Source: Marinobacter maritimus
Lineage (GTDB): Bacteria > Pseudomonadota > Gammaproteobacteria > Pseudomonadales > Oleiphilaceae
Assembly: GCF_007671675.1 (NCBI RefSeq)
Contig: NZ_VCGW01000001.1
Location: 558,001 to 622,000 of the forward strand
Reading direction: 5' to 3'
DNA: 64,000 nt
In this document: positions 44,246 through 53,041 of the stretch, one piece after another
How the letters are laid out: the number at the start of each line of letters is the position of its first letter
Numbering within the stretch: the stretch's first letter is position 1
Notes under the pieces: model-generated
What the model was told of the DNA's origin: nothing
The model's database searches: none
What the model saw: the letters and a program-made list of their open reading frames with translations, nothing else
Translations under genes and position numbers: made by a program

Positions 44246-45184
44246 ATGAAATCAGCCTTTATCTTTCCCGGACAGGGTTCCCAGTCAGTTGGCATGCTTT
44301 CCGAGGCTGCTGTGACTTGGCCCATGATCAACAAAACCTTCGCCGAGGCTTCCAATGTGCTTGGTTACGACCTCTGGCATTTGTGTCAGAAAGGCCCGGC
44401 AGAAGACCTCAATCAGACGATGGTCACCCAGCCGGCGATGCTGACCGCCAGTGTCGCGCTGTGGCGCCAGTGGTTGGTGTCAGGCGGCCCAAAGCCCGAT
44501 TATCTGGCGGGGCATAGCCTGGGTGAGTACAGTGCGCTCGTCGCGGCTGAAAGCCTTGATTTCGTTGAAGCTGTAAAACTTGTCCGCTTGCGTGGCGAGC
44601 TCATGCAGGAAGCTGTGCCCTCCGGAGAAGGTAAAATGGCTGCCATTCTGGGTCTTGAAGATGCAGATGTTGTGGCCGCCTGCGAAGAGGCTGCTAACGG
44701 TGATGTTGTTGCAGCGGTGAATTTCAATGCCCCTGGCCAGGTTGTGATTGCCGGGTCCGCTGCTGCCGTTGATCGCGCTATCGAGGCCTGTAAGGCAAAA
44801 GGAGCCCGTAAAGCCATGCTTCTGCCTGTCAGTGTTCCCTCCCATTGCGCCCTGATGAAAGGTGCTGCCGAGGAACTGGGTCAGACACTAGACGAAGTTC
44901 GCTTTAACGATGCGCTCACTCCGGTTATACAGAATGTTAACGCTGCAGCAGAGACAGATTCGGCTACACTGAAAGCCAATCTTCTTAAACAGCTTTATTC
45001 GCCGGTATTGTGGGCGGACTCAGTTCGTACACTGGTTGGCCGCGACGTCACCGTTGCCATAGAATGCGGTACAGGTAAAGTACTTGCAGGGCTGGCCAAG
45101 CGGATCGACCGGGGACTTTCAGTTCACGGGATCGAAGACCCGCAGGCACTGACAGCAGCCATTGCGGCATTTGAACCGTCTTGA
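44246..45184 (+). CDS. fabD: Malonyl-CoA:ACP transacylase
   Basis: A 312-residue enzyme that moves malonyl from CoA to acyl carrier protein. It starts KSAFIFPGQGSQSVGML; the nucleophile Ser91 is in AGHSLGEYSALVAA; Arg of LVRLRGELMQ contacts the malonyl carboxylate; the catalytic His is in VPSHCALMK near residue 200. The gene follows plsX by 112 bases and precedes fabG by 16. Confidence 0.96.
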   Translation: MKSAFIFPGQGSQSVGMLSEAAVTWPMINKTFAEASNVLGYDLWHLCQKGPAEDLNQTMVTQPAMLTASVALWRQWLVSGGPKPDYLAGHSLGEYSALVAAESLDFVEAVKLVRLRGELMQEAVPSGEGKMAAILGLEDADVVAACEEAANGDVVAAVNFNAPGQVVIAGSAAAVDRAIEACKAKGARKAMLLPVSVPSHCALMKGAAEELGQTLDEVRFNDALTPVIQNVNAAAETDSATLKANLLKQLYSPVLWADSVRTLVGRDVTVAIECGTGKVLAGLAKRIDRGLSVHGIEDPQALTAAIAAFEPS

Positions 45185-45200
45185 AGAAAGGGAGTTTTGC

Positions 45201-45944
45201 ATGTCTCTGGAAGGTAAAACAGCACTGGTAACCGGTGCTACCCGAGGAATCGGAAAAGCCATCGCGCTGGCCCTGGCAGAGCAGGGTGCAGAGGTGGTGG
45301 GTACCGCGACCAGTGCAGATGGTGCGGCAACCATCACGGATAGCCTTCAGGCCGCGGGCGTGAGGGGTTATGGCATTGTGATGAACGTGGCCGATCCTGA
45401 AAGCATCGAAGCGGGTCTGAAAGAGATAACTGAGAAATCCGGTGCGCCTCTGATTCTGGTCAATAACGCTGGCATAACCCGTGATAATCTTCTGATGCGT
45501 TTGAAAGATGATGATTGGGCTTCTGTGCTCGAAACTAACCTTTCAAGTGTGTACCGTACGAGCAAGGCTGTTTTGCGAGGTATGGCAAAGGCTCGGTGGG
45601 GTCGCGTTATAAACGTCAGCTCTGTGGTTGCCAGTATGGGCAATCCCGGTCAGGCGAACTATTGCGCTGCCAAAGCCGGTGTAGAGGGCTTTACTCGCAG
45701 CCTGGCAAAGGAAATGTCGAATCGGGGCATCACAGCGAACTGTGTTGCACCCGGGTTTATCGACACAGATATGACAAAAAAACTGGACGACAGGCAGCGT
45801 GAAGCTATGCTGGGGATAATACCTACGGGTCGTCTGGGGCAGCCGGAAGAAGTGGCGGCTCTGGTTGCTTTTCTGGCGTCGGATATTGCCGGCTATGTGA
45901 CTGGAGAAACCATTCATGTAAACGGCGGAATGTACATGGGATAA
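45201..45944 (+). CDS. fabG: 3-oxoacyl-ACP reductase
   Basis: A 247-residue classical SDR that reduces 3-oxoacyl-ACP with NADPH. Motifs: TGATRGIG at 11-18, NNAGIT at 88-93, catalytic Ser141, Tyr154 and Lys158 in [20 protein letters not shown] and following residues, and the closing [20 protein letters not shown]. The ATG at 45201 has GGGAG seven bases upstream; a longer in-frame start exists but overlaps fabD. Confidence 0.96.
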   Translation: MSLEGKTALVTGATRGIGKAIALALAEQGAEVVGTATSADGAATITDSLQAAGVRGYGIVMNVADPESIEAGLKEITEKSGAPLILVNNAGITRDNLLMRLKDDDWASVLETNLSSVYRTSKAVLRGMAKARWGRVINVSSVVASMGNPGQANYCAAKAGVEGFTRSLAKEMSNRGITANCVAPGFIDTDMTKKLDDRQREAMLGIIPTGRLGQPEEVAALVAFLASDIAGYVTGETIHVNGGMYMG

Positions 45945-45960
45945 GCCCCAATTTGGGGCT
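45944..45960 (+). repeat. Hairpin directly after fabG
   Basis: AGCCCCAATTTGGGGCT is a near-perfect palindrome starting at the fabG stop. No T-run follows, so it is not a standard terminator. It could act as a processing or stabilising hairpin between fabG and acpP. Confidence 0.45.
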
Positions 45961-46078
45961 CGTGCGCAACCCCTTGTCGCACAACATGTTTAACCGGATC
46001 CCTGCTTGTTTGCAGGTAGGGTTTACACTAAACTGGCAGCACTTGAGTTGCTTGGTTGATACACAAAGTGAGGACATT

Positions 46079-46312
46079 ATGAGTACAGTTGAAGAGCGCG
46101 TGAAGAAGATTGTTTGTGAACAGTTGGGCGTAAAAGAGTCCGAAGTTCAGAACTCATCTTCTTTTGTAGAGGATCTTGGCGCTGACTCACTGGACACCGT
46201 TGAGCTGGTCATGGCACTGGAAGAGGAATTTGAAACCGAAATTCCTGATGAAGAAGCCGAAAAGCTTGCCAGTGTTCAGGACGCGATCGACTACATCGTC
46301 GCGCATACCTGA
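46079..46312 (+). CDS. acpP: Acyl carrier protein
   Basis: A 77-residue, very acidic helical protein that carries acyl chains on a phosphopantetheine arm. The attachment site is Ser37 in [14 protein letters not shown]. It starts [18 protein letters not shown], typical of gammaproteobacterial AcpP. ATG at 46079 has GAGGACATT upstream. It lies 134 bases from fabG and is followed by a strong terminator, so it probably also has its own, higher-level transcript. Confidence 0.98.
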   Translation: MSTVEERVKKIVCEQLGVKESEVQNSSSFVEDLGADSLDTVELVMALEEEFETEIPDEEAEKLASVQDAIDYIVAHT

Positions 46313-46340
46313 TACTCTGCATTTAAGTAAGCCAGGCAAA

Positions 46341-46377
46341 AAGCCGTCCTTGTCATTGTACGAGGGACGGCTTTTTT
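46341..46377 (+). terminator. Rho-independent terminator after acpP
   Basis: The stem AAGCCGTCC/GGACGGCTT is followed by six Ts. It lies 29 bases after acpP and should end most acpP transcripts before fabF. Confidence 0.88.
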
Positions 46378-46450
46378 ATTGCCTGAGAATTACCCATGCT
46401 TTGGGTGTATTCAGCAATAACGACAGATGAACGATCAGGTGAGCGTGTTT

Positions 46451-47698
46451 ATGAGTAAGCGACGGGTGGTTATCACTGGTATGGGAATGTTGTCGCCTCT
46501 GGGAAATGACGTTGCGTCTTCCTGGGAGGGTATCTGCGCGGGCCGCAGTGGCATCGGTATGATCGATCGCTTTGATGCATCCGAGTACAACACCCGCATT
46601 GGTGGATCGATCAAGGATCTGGACCTTGAGTCTTATCTGTCCCCGAAAGAGTCCAGAAAACTGGACGCGTTTATTCACTATGGTTTGATTGCGGCTCAGC
46701 AAGCGGTCGATGACAGCGGGCTCGCAGAATACGGCGAGCTGGACCTTGACCGAGCCGGTATCGCAATAGGTTCAGGCATTGGTGGCCTGGAGTATATTGA
46801 GAAAAGCGTGCTGACGATGGATAAATCTGGTCCGCGCAAAGTGTCGCCGTTCTTTGTTCCGGCCTCGGTGATCAATATGATTTCCGGTAATGCGGCGATT
46901 CGCTTTGGCTACCGTGGGCCAAATATTGCGATTGTCACCGCCTGCACGACAGGCACCCATAATATAGGTTACGCCGCCCGCACTATCGCCTATGGCGATG
47001 CGGATGTGATGCTTGCCGGTGGCTCCGAAATGGCAACAACGCGAACGGGCATTGCTGCATTTGCATCAGCCCGTGCGCTTTCAACCCGCAATGACGAGCC
47101 GGAGAGAGCCAGTCGCCCGTGGGATCGGGACAGGGACGGTTTTGTTCTCAGCGACGGCGCCGGGGTCGTTGTCCTGGAAGAGCTGGAACACGCAATACGG
47201 CGCGGTGCAACCATCTACGGTGAGTTGGTCGGCTTTGGCATGAGTGATGACGCCCACCACATAACAGCGCCCCCGGAAGACGGGGAGGGCGCTGCACGTT
47301 CCATGATCAACGCGCTGCGTGACGCAGGCCTGCAGCCCGAAGAGGTTGATTACATCAATGCCCATGGAACCTCGACTCAGGTAGGCGATGTTGCGGAGAT
47401 TGCGGCGGCCAAGCGCGTCTTTGGCGCTCACGCAAGTCAGTTAGCCATGAGCAGTACGAAATCCATGACTGGACACTTGCTGGGCGCTGCTGGTGCAGTA
47501 GAGGCCATCTTTTCCCTGCTTGCTATACGTGATGGCGTGCTGCCGCCAACGATTAATCTGGATAATCCTGACGAAGGCTGCGATCTGGATCTTGTACCGA
47601 ACATCTGCCGTAAATCTGATGTTCGCGTGGCACTGTCTAACTCCTTTGGCTTTGGTGGCACTAACGGCACCTTGATTGTGCGCCGCTACGAAGGTTGA
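46451..47698 (+). CDS. fabF: 3-oxoacyl-ACP synthase II
   Basis: A 415-residue condensing enzyme that elongates acyl-ACP with malonyl-ACP, important for cis-vaccenate formation. It starts [20 protein letters not shown]; catalytic Cys165 is in [12 protein letters not shown]; the two catalytic His are in [11 protein letters not shown] and [12 protein letters not shown]; the glycine-rich [11 protein letters not shown] closes the domain. An upstream in-frame ATG at 46427 is less likely; AGGTGA lies eight bases before 46451. Confidence 0.96.
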   Translation: MSKRRVVITGMGMLSPLGNDVASSWEGICAGRSGIGMIDRFDASEYNTRIGGSIKDLDLESYLSPKESRKLDAFIHYGLIAAQQAVDDSGLAEYGELDLDRAGIAIGSGIGGLEYIEKSVLTMDKSGPRKVSPFFVPASVINMISGNAAIRFGYRGPNIAIVTACTTGTHNIGYAARTIAYGDADVMLAGGSEMATTRTGIAAFASARALSTRNDEPERASRPWDRDRDGFVLSDGAGVVVLEELEHAIRRGATIYGELVGFGMSDDAHHITAPPEDGEGAARSMINALRDAGLQPEEVDYINAHGTSTQVGDVAEIAAAKRVFGAHASQLAMSSTKSMTGHLLGAAGAVEAIFSLLAIRDGVLPPTINLDNPDEGCDLDLVPNICRKSDVRVALSNSFGFGGTNGTLIVRRYEG

Positions 47699-47704
47699 AG
47701 CGTC

Positions 47705-48535
47705 ATGTTCAATCTGTATTGGGCCGATGAAAGTGGTTTCCCAGCTGGTGATCGTGGTGCTGCATACGGTGACGGTCTGTTCGAGACCATAAGGATGTGC
47801 GGTAACCGGGGTGTCCTTTTATCTCGCCACCTGGCTCGAATGGGTCGTGATGCGGGCAGATTGGGCATTCCGATTGCCCATACAGATCTTCGTAAAGCCT
47901 GCACCGCGGCGGTCAGCCGTTACGCAGACCGTTTTTGCAACAAGGATGGTGAGAGTGGCTGGGTGCTCAAGTTAACGCTCACCCGCGGAGAGGGTGGTCG
48001 TGGGTACCAGCCAGGCTCCGGAATGCGGCCTAACCTTATGGTGTCCGCCAGTCCTATGCCTGTAGCGCCCGCCACTTTCGGTGTTGCGGCTGATGTCTCC
48101 AGGGTTCCACTAACGGTGAACCCTCTTCTTGCAGGTATAAAATCGCTCAACCGGCTGGAACAGGTTATGGCGGCCCGAGAGATTACAGGCGAGCTGTACG
48201 AGATGATCATGTCTGATAGCGCCGGCAATCTGGTTGAGGGGACTCGTACCAACCTTTTACTCAAGGGGCCCGGAGGCTGGGTAACGCCTCCGGCCAAAAG
48301 CCTTGCGGTTGCCGGCATATTGCGCCAGTGGGTTCTGGAGAAACTCAGGGCAAAAGGCGAGGTTGTCGAGGAGCGCGCTGTTAGCATGGCAGACGTGTTG
48401 GGGGCTCATTGCCAGGGGCTCTATTTGTTGAACAGCGTGATCGGCGTTGTTCCCGTGCGCAGTTTTGCCGGGCAGGATTTGCCTGCCGATGATGGACTTG
48501 CGACAATCTTTAATCCTCTCGAACTGCTGGAATAA
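47705..48535 (+). CDS. pabC: Aminodeoxychorismate lyase
   Basis: A 276-residue PLP-dependent fold-type IV enzyme that forms p-aminobenzoate for folate. The signature is DRGAAYGDGLFETIR near the N-terminus, the PLP Lys in LAGIKSLNRLEQVMA near residue 150, and SAGNLVEGTRTNL. The pabC-mltG-tmk order after fabF is conserved in gammaproteobacteria. It starts six bases after the fabF stop. Confidence 0.92.
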   Translation: MFNLYWADESGFPAGDRGAAYGDGLFETIRMCGNRGVLLSRHLARMGRDAGRLGIPIAHTDLRKACTAAVSRYADRFCNKDGESGWVLKLTLTRGEGGRGYQPGSGMRPNLMVSASPMPVAPATFGVAADVSRVPLTVNPLLAGIKSLNRLEQVMAAREITGELYEMIMSDSAGNLVEGTRTNLLLKGPGGWVTPPAKSLAVAGILRQWVLEKLRAKGEVVEERAVSMADVLGAHCQGLYLLNSVIGVVPVRSFAGQDLPADDGLATIFNPLELLE

Positions 48536-48540
48536 TTCGT

Positions 48541-49593
48541 TTGTTCAAAAAACTATTGATTGCAGGTATTTGTGCTGCCGTGCTGGTGGTTACAGGCACC
48601 GGCTTATGGGCCTGGCAAGGGCTGGATTCACTGTCAAAGCCGGTTGTTATGACTGAGCCGGTGTTGTTTGATGTGCCCGGTGGCACTGCGTTCAGCGAAG
48701 TCGCCAGACAGCTGGAGGCTCGCGGCCTGGTTGAAAAAAGCTTATGGGTGCGCGTCTACGGGCGTTTGTTTCCGGATCAGGCCAGAATCAAAGCCGGGGA
48801 ATATGAATTCACCGATGGAATGACTGCTGAAGCCATGCTTGCCAAAATGGTGTCGGGCGACACCAAGCACTGGTCTGTGCAGTTTATCGAAGGCTGGACG
48901 TTCAGCGATATGCGCGCAGCCCTTGCAGCATCAGAGCGTCTTGAGAAGCTTACCTCAGAGTGGCCGGTTGAGCAGATAATGGAAGCTGTTGGCGCCGAGG
49001 GTGAGCACCCTGAGGGGCGTTTCTTCCCGGATACGTATCTGTTCACCAGCAGCGAGTCGGATCTCGACTTGCTCCGACGCTCGTTCCGGCGCATGGAGAC
49101 GGTTCTCGCTGAAGAATGGGAGAACCGTGAAGAAGGCCTGCCCTATGCCAGTGCCTATGAAGCGCTGATTATGGCCTCCATTGTCGAGAGGGAAACCGGT
49201 GCTCCTAAGGAGCGAGATCAAGTGGCAGGCGTGTTTGTGCGCCGCCTGCAAAAAGGTATGAGATTACAGACAGATCCCACGGTAATATACGGCATGGGAG
49301 ACAAGTACCAGGGCCGCATAGGCAGTCAGGATCTGCGTACTCACACGCCGTATAACACCTACCGTATTAACGGATTGCCGCCTACGCCTATTGCCTTGCC
49401 TGGCCGTGAGGCCATACACGCATCCATGCATCCGGGCGCAGGTAAAGCCCTCTACTTTGTGGCTCGGGGCGATGGCACCCATCAGTTTTCGAACACGCTG
49501 GCAGAGCACCAGAAAGCGGTCCGGGCGTTTCAGTTGAACCGCCGTTCTGATTACCGGTCTTCACCCGCCCCCGACAAGGATGAGAAACCATGA
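48541..49593 (+). CDS. mltG: Endolytic murein transglycosylase MltG
   Basis: A 350-residue inner-membrane lytic transglycosylase that cleaves nascent glycan strands and sets their length. One membrane segment at about residues 5-25 is followed by a LysM-like region (VPGGTAFSEVARQLEARGL), then the catalytic YceG domain with ASIVERETGAPKERD (catalytic Glu), LQTDPTVIYG, and NTYRINGLPPTPIALPG. The start is TTG, five bases after the pabC stop. The stop overlaps tmk as ATGA. Confidence 0.93.
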   Translation: MFKKLLIAGICAAVLVVTGTGLWAWQGLDSLSKPVVMTEPVLFDVPGGTAFSEVARQLEARGLVEKSLWVRVYGRLFPDQARIKAGEYEFTDGMTAEAMLAKMVSGDTKHWSVQFIEGWTFSDMRAALAASERLEKLTSEWPVEQIMEAVGAEGEHPEGRFFPDTYLFTSSESDLDLLRRSFRRMETVLAEEWENREEGLPYASAYEALIMASIVERETGAPKERDQVAGVFVRRLQKGMRLQTDPTVIYGMGDKYQGRIGSQDLRTHTPYNTYRINGLPPTPIALPGREAIHASMHPGAGKALYFVARGDGTHQFSNTLAEHQKAVRAFQLNRRSDYRSSPAPDKDEKP

Positions 49594-50225
49594 CTGTGCG
49601 TGGCCAGTTTATTACCTTCGAGGGAACTGAAGGCGTGGGTAAATCCACCCAGATCGCCAATGCCGCTGACGCCCTGAAAGGACTGGGGGTTGATTGCATC
49701 GTAACCCGCGAACCAGGTGGTACGCCCATGGCCGAAGCGATCCGTGAGTTGCTTCTGGCGCCAAGGGACGAACCGGTGAACGATCTCACCGAGCTGCTCC
49801 TGATGTTTGCAGCACGGGCGCAACATCTTCACACGCTTATTCTTCCTGCGCTTGAGAAGGGGCAGTGGGTACTTTGCGATCGCTTTACCGATGCGACCTT
49901 CGCATACCAGGGTGGAGGGCGTGGTGTTCCAGGCGAGCGGATTGCGCTGCTGGAAAATCTGGTGCAAGGCGAGGTGCGCCCCGATCACGTGGTATTGCTG
50001 GATGCCCCCGTCGAAACTGGCATGATGCGGGCGAGGCATCGAGGACAATTGGATCGCTTTGAGCAGGAAGCGGTGTCTTTTTTTCAGCGGATTCGCGATA
50101 CCTATCTGTCTCGCGCTGCAGCCTCGCCCAAACGCTATAATATCGTTGACGCAGCTGCTCCGTTGGAGCAGGTAAGCGCCCGAATCACCGAACTTATGTG
50201 CAAGTTCCAATCAGATCTGCTTTAA
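49590..50225 (+). CDS. tmk: Thymidylate kinase
   Basis: A 211-residue P-loop kinase that makes dTDP from dTMP. The P-loop is GTEGVGKST at 12-20, the DR(Y/F) motif is CDRFTDATFAYQGGGRG, and TREPGGTPMAEAIRELLL binds the nucleotide. The start overlaps the mltG stop by four bases. In Pseudomonas holB and a PilZ gene follow tmk; here an AraC regulator follows instead, so synteny breaks at this point. Confidence 0.95.
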   Translation: MTVRGQFITFEGTEGVGKSTQIANAADALKGLGVDCIVTREPGGTPMAEAIRELLLAPRDEPVNDLTELLLMFAARAQHLHTLILPALEKGQWVLCDRFTDATFAYQGGGRGVPGERIALLENLVQGEVRPDHVVLLDAPVETGMMRARHRGQLDRFEQEAVSFFQRIRDTYLSRAAASPKRYNIVDAAAPLEQVSARITELMCKFQSDLL

Positions 50226-50263
50226 TTGCGTTATATTCTCAATTAGAGGTTCCGGTACTGTCT

Positions 50264-51043
50264 ATGCTGGATGCCCGATTACTCAAACTTCCAACCGCCT
50301 CTCACCAGCATCGTCATGAGCACCACCAGATTGTGGTCGGTGTTCAAGGCGAGGCAGATTTGAGTGTTGATGGAACCGGCTCCCATCTGGACACCTGGAA
50401 AGCCTGCCTCGTTCCAACGGAGGCTCGCCACGATTATTGTGGTGACCTTCAGAATCACGTGATGGTGATTAACCTCGATCCATCAAACCCAGCTATTTCG
50501 ACGCCGAGTCACGCTGATTACGAGCGGATGGTACGTGTGTTTGAAAAACCGCGTACGGTCCATATGGATAGCCGCCTGCAAGGGCTGGTTCAGTTTGCTG
50601 CTGGCGAGTTCGATCGTTCGCCCGGCAACTTGGCGATGCACAGCCATCTCGCGTCCAGTATTCTTTACTGTATGGCGGACAGGATAGTTGATCGAGCGGC
50701 AAGCACGCCGAGCCGACATAGTCTCAGCCCCGACGCAATACAGCGCTATATAAAGGCGAACCTTCACCGGAAGATTACGGTACAGGATCTGGCGAGTGAA
50801 GCCTGCCTGAGTGTAAGCCGGTTCCATGAAGTGTTTCGAGAGGTGGTTGGAACAACGCCTCACCAGTTTCTTTTGCAGGCTCGCCTCAATCAGGCCATAA
50901 ATCTCCTGGCCTCGACGCCCCTATCGGTATCTGAAATCAGTTACCGGGTAGGCTTCTCCTCGCAGAGCGCTCTTACAAATGCCTTACGTAAACATAAGGG
51001 AACGACTCCTGCGAGATTGCAACTTCGTGAAAACGTTGCCTGA
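50264..51043 (+). CDS. AraC-family regulator with cupin sensor, probable proline-uptake regulator
   Basis: A 259-residue regulator. The N-terminal half is cupin-like (QHRHEHHQIVVGVQGEADLS); the C-terminal half has the two AraC helix-turn-helix motifs, KITVQDLASEACLSVSRFHE and LSVSEISYRVGFSSQSALTN, ending RKHKGTTPARL. It is separated from putP by 340 bases that include a 21-base-spaced direct repeat typical of AraC operators. A similar AraC protein, PruR, controls proline genes in Pseudomonas; the parallel is inference. The ATG at 50264 is chosen since an earlier start at 50198 would overlap tmk. Confidence 0.75.
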   Translation: MLDARLLKLPTASHQHRHEHHQIVVGVQGEADLSVDGTGSHLDTWKACLVPTEARHDYCGDLQNHVMVINLDPSNPAISTPSHADYERMVRVFEKPRTVHMDSRLQGLVQFAAGEFDRSPGNLAMHSHLASSILYCMADRIVDRAASTPSRHSLSPDAIQRYIKANLHRKITVQDLASEACLSVSRFHEVFREVVGTTPHQFLLQARLNQAINLLASTPLSVSEISYRVGFSSQSALTNALRKHKGTTPARLQLRENVA

Positions 51044-51089
51044 TCTGGTCTGGAAAGGGTTTGGTTTCGTAAAGCCTCCGCGGAAGTCC

Positions 51090-51125
51090 CGTAGAATTCT
51101 GTAAAAGAATCGTAGGATTTTGTAA
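51090..51125 (+). promoter_or_regulatory. Direct-repeat operator candidate upstream of putP
   Basis: CGTAGAATTCTGTAA (51090-51104) and CGTAGGATTTTGTAA (51111-51125) match at 13 of 15 positions and start exactly 21 bases apart, two helical turns. AraC-family activators bind such same-face direct repeats. It lies 47 bases after the AraC gene and 258 bases before putP. In the gene-free stretch 51044-51383 I see this repeat, a palindrome at 51232-51245 and a strong ribosome-binding site, and no gene. Confidence 0.6.
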
Positions 51126-51231
51126 GCCGGTGATACGTAGCAATACTAACCTAGTGTGTGTTAACTCTCATCCTGCTGGCTTGTTGCATTTTAGTGACTT
51201 GGCGATTGTTATGGTCGCAAATTCGCGGCAA

Positions 51232-51245
51232 TTAACTATAGTTAA
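51232..51245. promoter_or_regulatory. Palindrome TTAACTATAGTTAA upstream of putP
   Basis: A perfect 14-base palindrome overlaps a possible -10 (TATAGT at 51237-51242). It lies 139 bases before putP. It may be a regulator site or part of the putP promoter; no good -35 is visible. Confidence 0.4.
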
Positions 51246-51383
51246 ACGCGAAAGTGCGATGATTGCGGTCAGGTTCGGAAGGATTTCAAGTAAACAAGAA
51301 AAATGACGCAGCAAGCTGGTACCCGTGCCAGCTCTGTGCTTTGAGATCGGATTTAATCCGACTCATTAAACCGGAGGAATTCC

Positions 51384-52880
51384 ATGGCTATTGGTGTTTG
51401 GATAAGTCTATTTGCTTATTTTGCGGTGATGATTGGCATCGGCCTTTTTGCGATGCGCACATCTACTTCTTCATCAGAAGATTACATGCTTGGTGGCAGG
51501 GGGCTAAGTCCCAAGGTGGCAGCCTTGTCTGCGGGCGCCTCAGACATGAGTGGCTGGTTGCTTCTGGGTCTTCCGGGGGCGATGTATGTATCGGGTCTGG
51601 CTTCTGCCTGGATCGGTGTCGGCCTTTTCGTCGGTGCGTTCATTAACTGGGTTCTCGTTGCACCCAGGCTGCGCGCCCAGACAGTTCATTATGGCAACGC
51701 GTTGACTATACCGGCTTTTCTGGCCAATCGCTTTCCCACTCAGGCATTGCCACTACGAACCGTGGCGGCGATCGTTATTGTTGTGTTCTTTTCGGTTTAT
51801 ACAGCCTCAGGCCTGGTAGCGGGTGGCAAGCTGTTTGAAAGTGCATTTGCCGGAATTTTCAACTTCGGAGGTATGGGTGATTACGGAGTGGGTATCACCA
51901 TAACTCTGGGTGTCGTACTTGCCTACACAGTGGTTGGCGGGTTCCTGGCTGTGAGCATGACTGACTTTGTTCAGGGCTGCATCATGATGGTTGCGCTGGT
52001 TCTTATGCCGGCAGTTGTGCTATTCGGCGAAGGCGGTGGCGGTTTTGCCCAGGCGACCCAAACGCTGAATGAGGTGGATCCGACCCTGCTATCCTGGACA
52101 GAAGGACTTACCTTTATTGGATGGCTCTCAGCAGTGACGTGGGGCCTGGGCTACTTTGGCCAGCCGCACATTATCGTTCGCTTCATGGCAATCCGTTCAG
52201 TGAGAGAAGTCCCGACGGCTCGTAACATCGGCATGTCCTGGATGGCTATTTCCCTGATTGGCGCGATTGGTCTGGGTATTTTCGGCCGTGCTTACGCAGT
52301 GCGTAATGGCATTCAAATTGACGATCCCGAAACCATCTTTATTATTCTTGCAGACTTGCTGTTCCATCCGCTGATCACAGGCTTCCTGTATGCAGCTTTG
52401 CTGGCAGCGGTAATGAGCACCATTTCCAGCCAGCTTCTGGTTGCGTCGTCGTCCCTGACAGAGGATTTTTACCGCTTGTTCCTGCGCAAAGAAGCTGGAG
52501 ACCGCGAGTGCGTAAACGTTGGCCGTGTATGCGTAGTGCTTGTTGGTCTTGTTGCCGCGGTCATCGCTTCTGACCCCACCTCAAACGTTTTGAGTCTGGT
52601 CGGTAACGCATGGGCTGGCTTTGGTTCGGCGTTTGGTCCTCTGATCATTCTCGCGCTTATGTGGCCGCGCACGAATGGCGCTGGCGCATTGGCGGGCATG
52701 ATTGTTGGTGCCGGTACTGCAATGATCTGGGTTTCCCTGGGTTGGAATGGTGAGTTCATGGGCGGCCCTGGCGTCTATGAAATTATTCCAGGCTTCATTG
52801 CATCCATGATTGCCATCGTAGTGGTAAGTCTTGCTACCTCAGATGCCAATGAGTATCAGGCAGTCAGTCATCACGGATAA
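51384..52880 (+). CDS. putP: Sodium/proline symporter PutP
   Basis: A 498-residue sodium:solute symporter with about 13 membrane segments. PutP features: SEDYMLGGRGLSPKVAALSA, GASDMSGWLLLGLPGAMYV (substrate/Na+ region of segment II), RLRAQTVHYGNALTIPAFLA, WGLGYFGQPHIIVRFMAI, and SQLLVASSSLTEDFY. It imports proline with sodium as nutrient or osmoprotectant. CGGAGG lies close before the ATG. A strong terminator follows. Confidence 0.93.
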   Translation: MAIGVWISLFAYFAVMIGIGLFAMRTSTSSSEDYMLGGRGLSPKVAALSAGASDMSGWLLLGLPGAMYVSGLASAWIGVGLFVGAFINWVLVAPRLRAQTVHYGNALTIPAFLANRFPTQALPLRTVAAIVIVVFFSVYTASGLVAGGKLFESAFAGIFNFGGMGDYGVGITITLGVVLAYTVVGGFLAVSMTDFVQGCIMMVALVLMPAVVLFGEGGGGFAQATQTLNEVDPTLLSWTEGLTFIGWLSAVTWGLGYFGQPHIIVRFMAIRSVREVPTARNIGMSWMAISLIGAIGLGIFGRAYAVRNGIQIDDPETIFIILADLLFHPLITGFLYAALLAAVMSTISSQLLVASSSLTEDFYRLFLRKEAGDRECVNVGRVCVVLVGLVAAVIASDPTSNVLSLVGNAWAGFGSAFGPLIILALMWPRTNGAGALAGMIVGAGTAMIWVSLGWNGEFMGGPGVYEIIPGFIASMIAIVVVSLATSDANEYQAVSHHG

Positions 52881-52905
52881 AAGAGCATAAGGCGCTTAAA
52901 ACCAG

Positions 52906-52933
52906 AAAGGGCTCCTGCGGGAGCCCTTTTTTT
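52906..52933 (+). terminator. Rho-independent terminator after putP
   Basis: AAAGGGCTCC pairs with GGAGCCCTTT around a four-base loop, and the T-run continues for seven bases. It ends the putP transcript. Confidence 0.93.
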
Positions 52934-53041
52934 GTCTGGATATCAGTGATGCTCAACTGGTAGATCCGATGCAGGGCAGCTATCTTTACAGGGTTACACT
53001 TTCAGGCATGAGCCAGAATAATGATAAAAAGGAGTCACTTC

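Noticed and set aside
51170..51200. Possible sigma-54 promoter (TGGC...TTGCA) upstream of putP
   Set aside because: The GG and GC elements are only six bases apart instead of ten.
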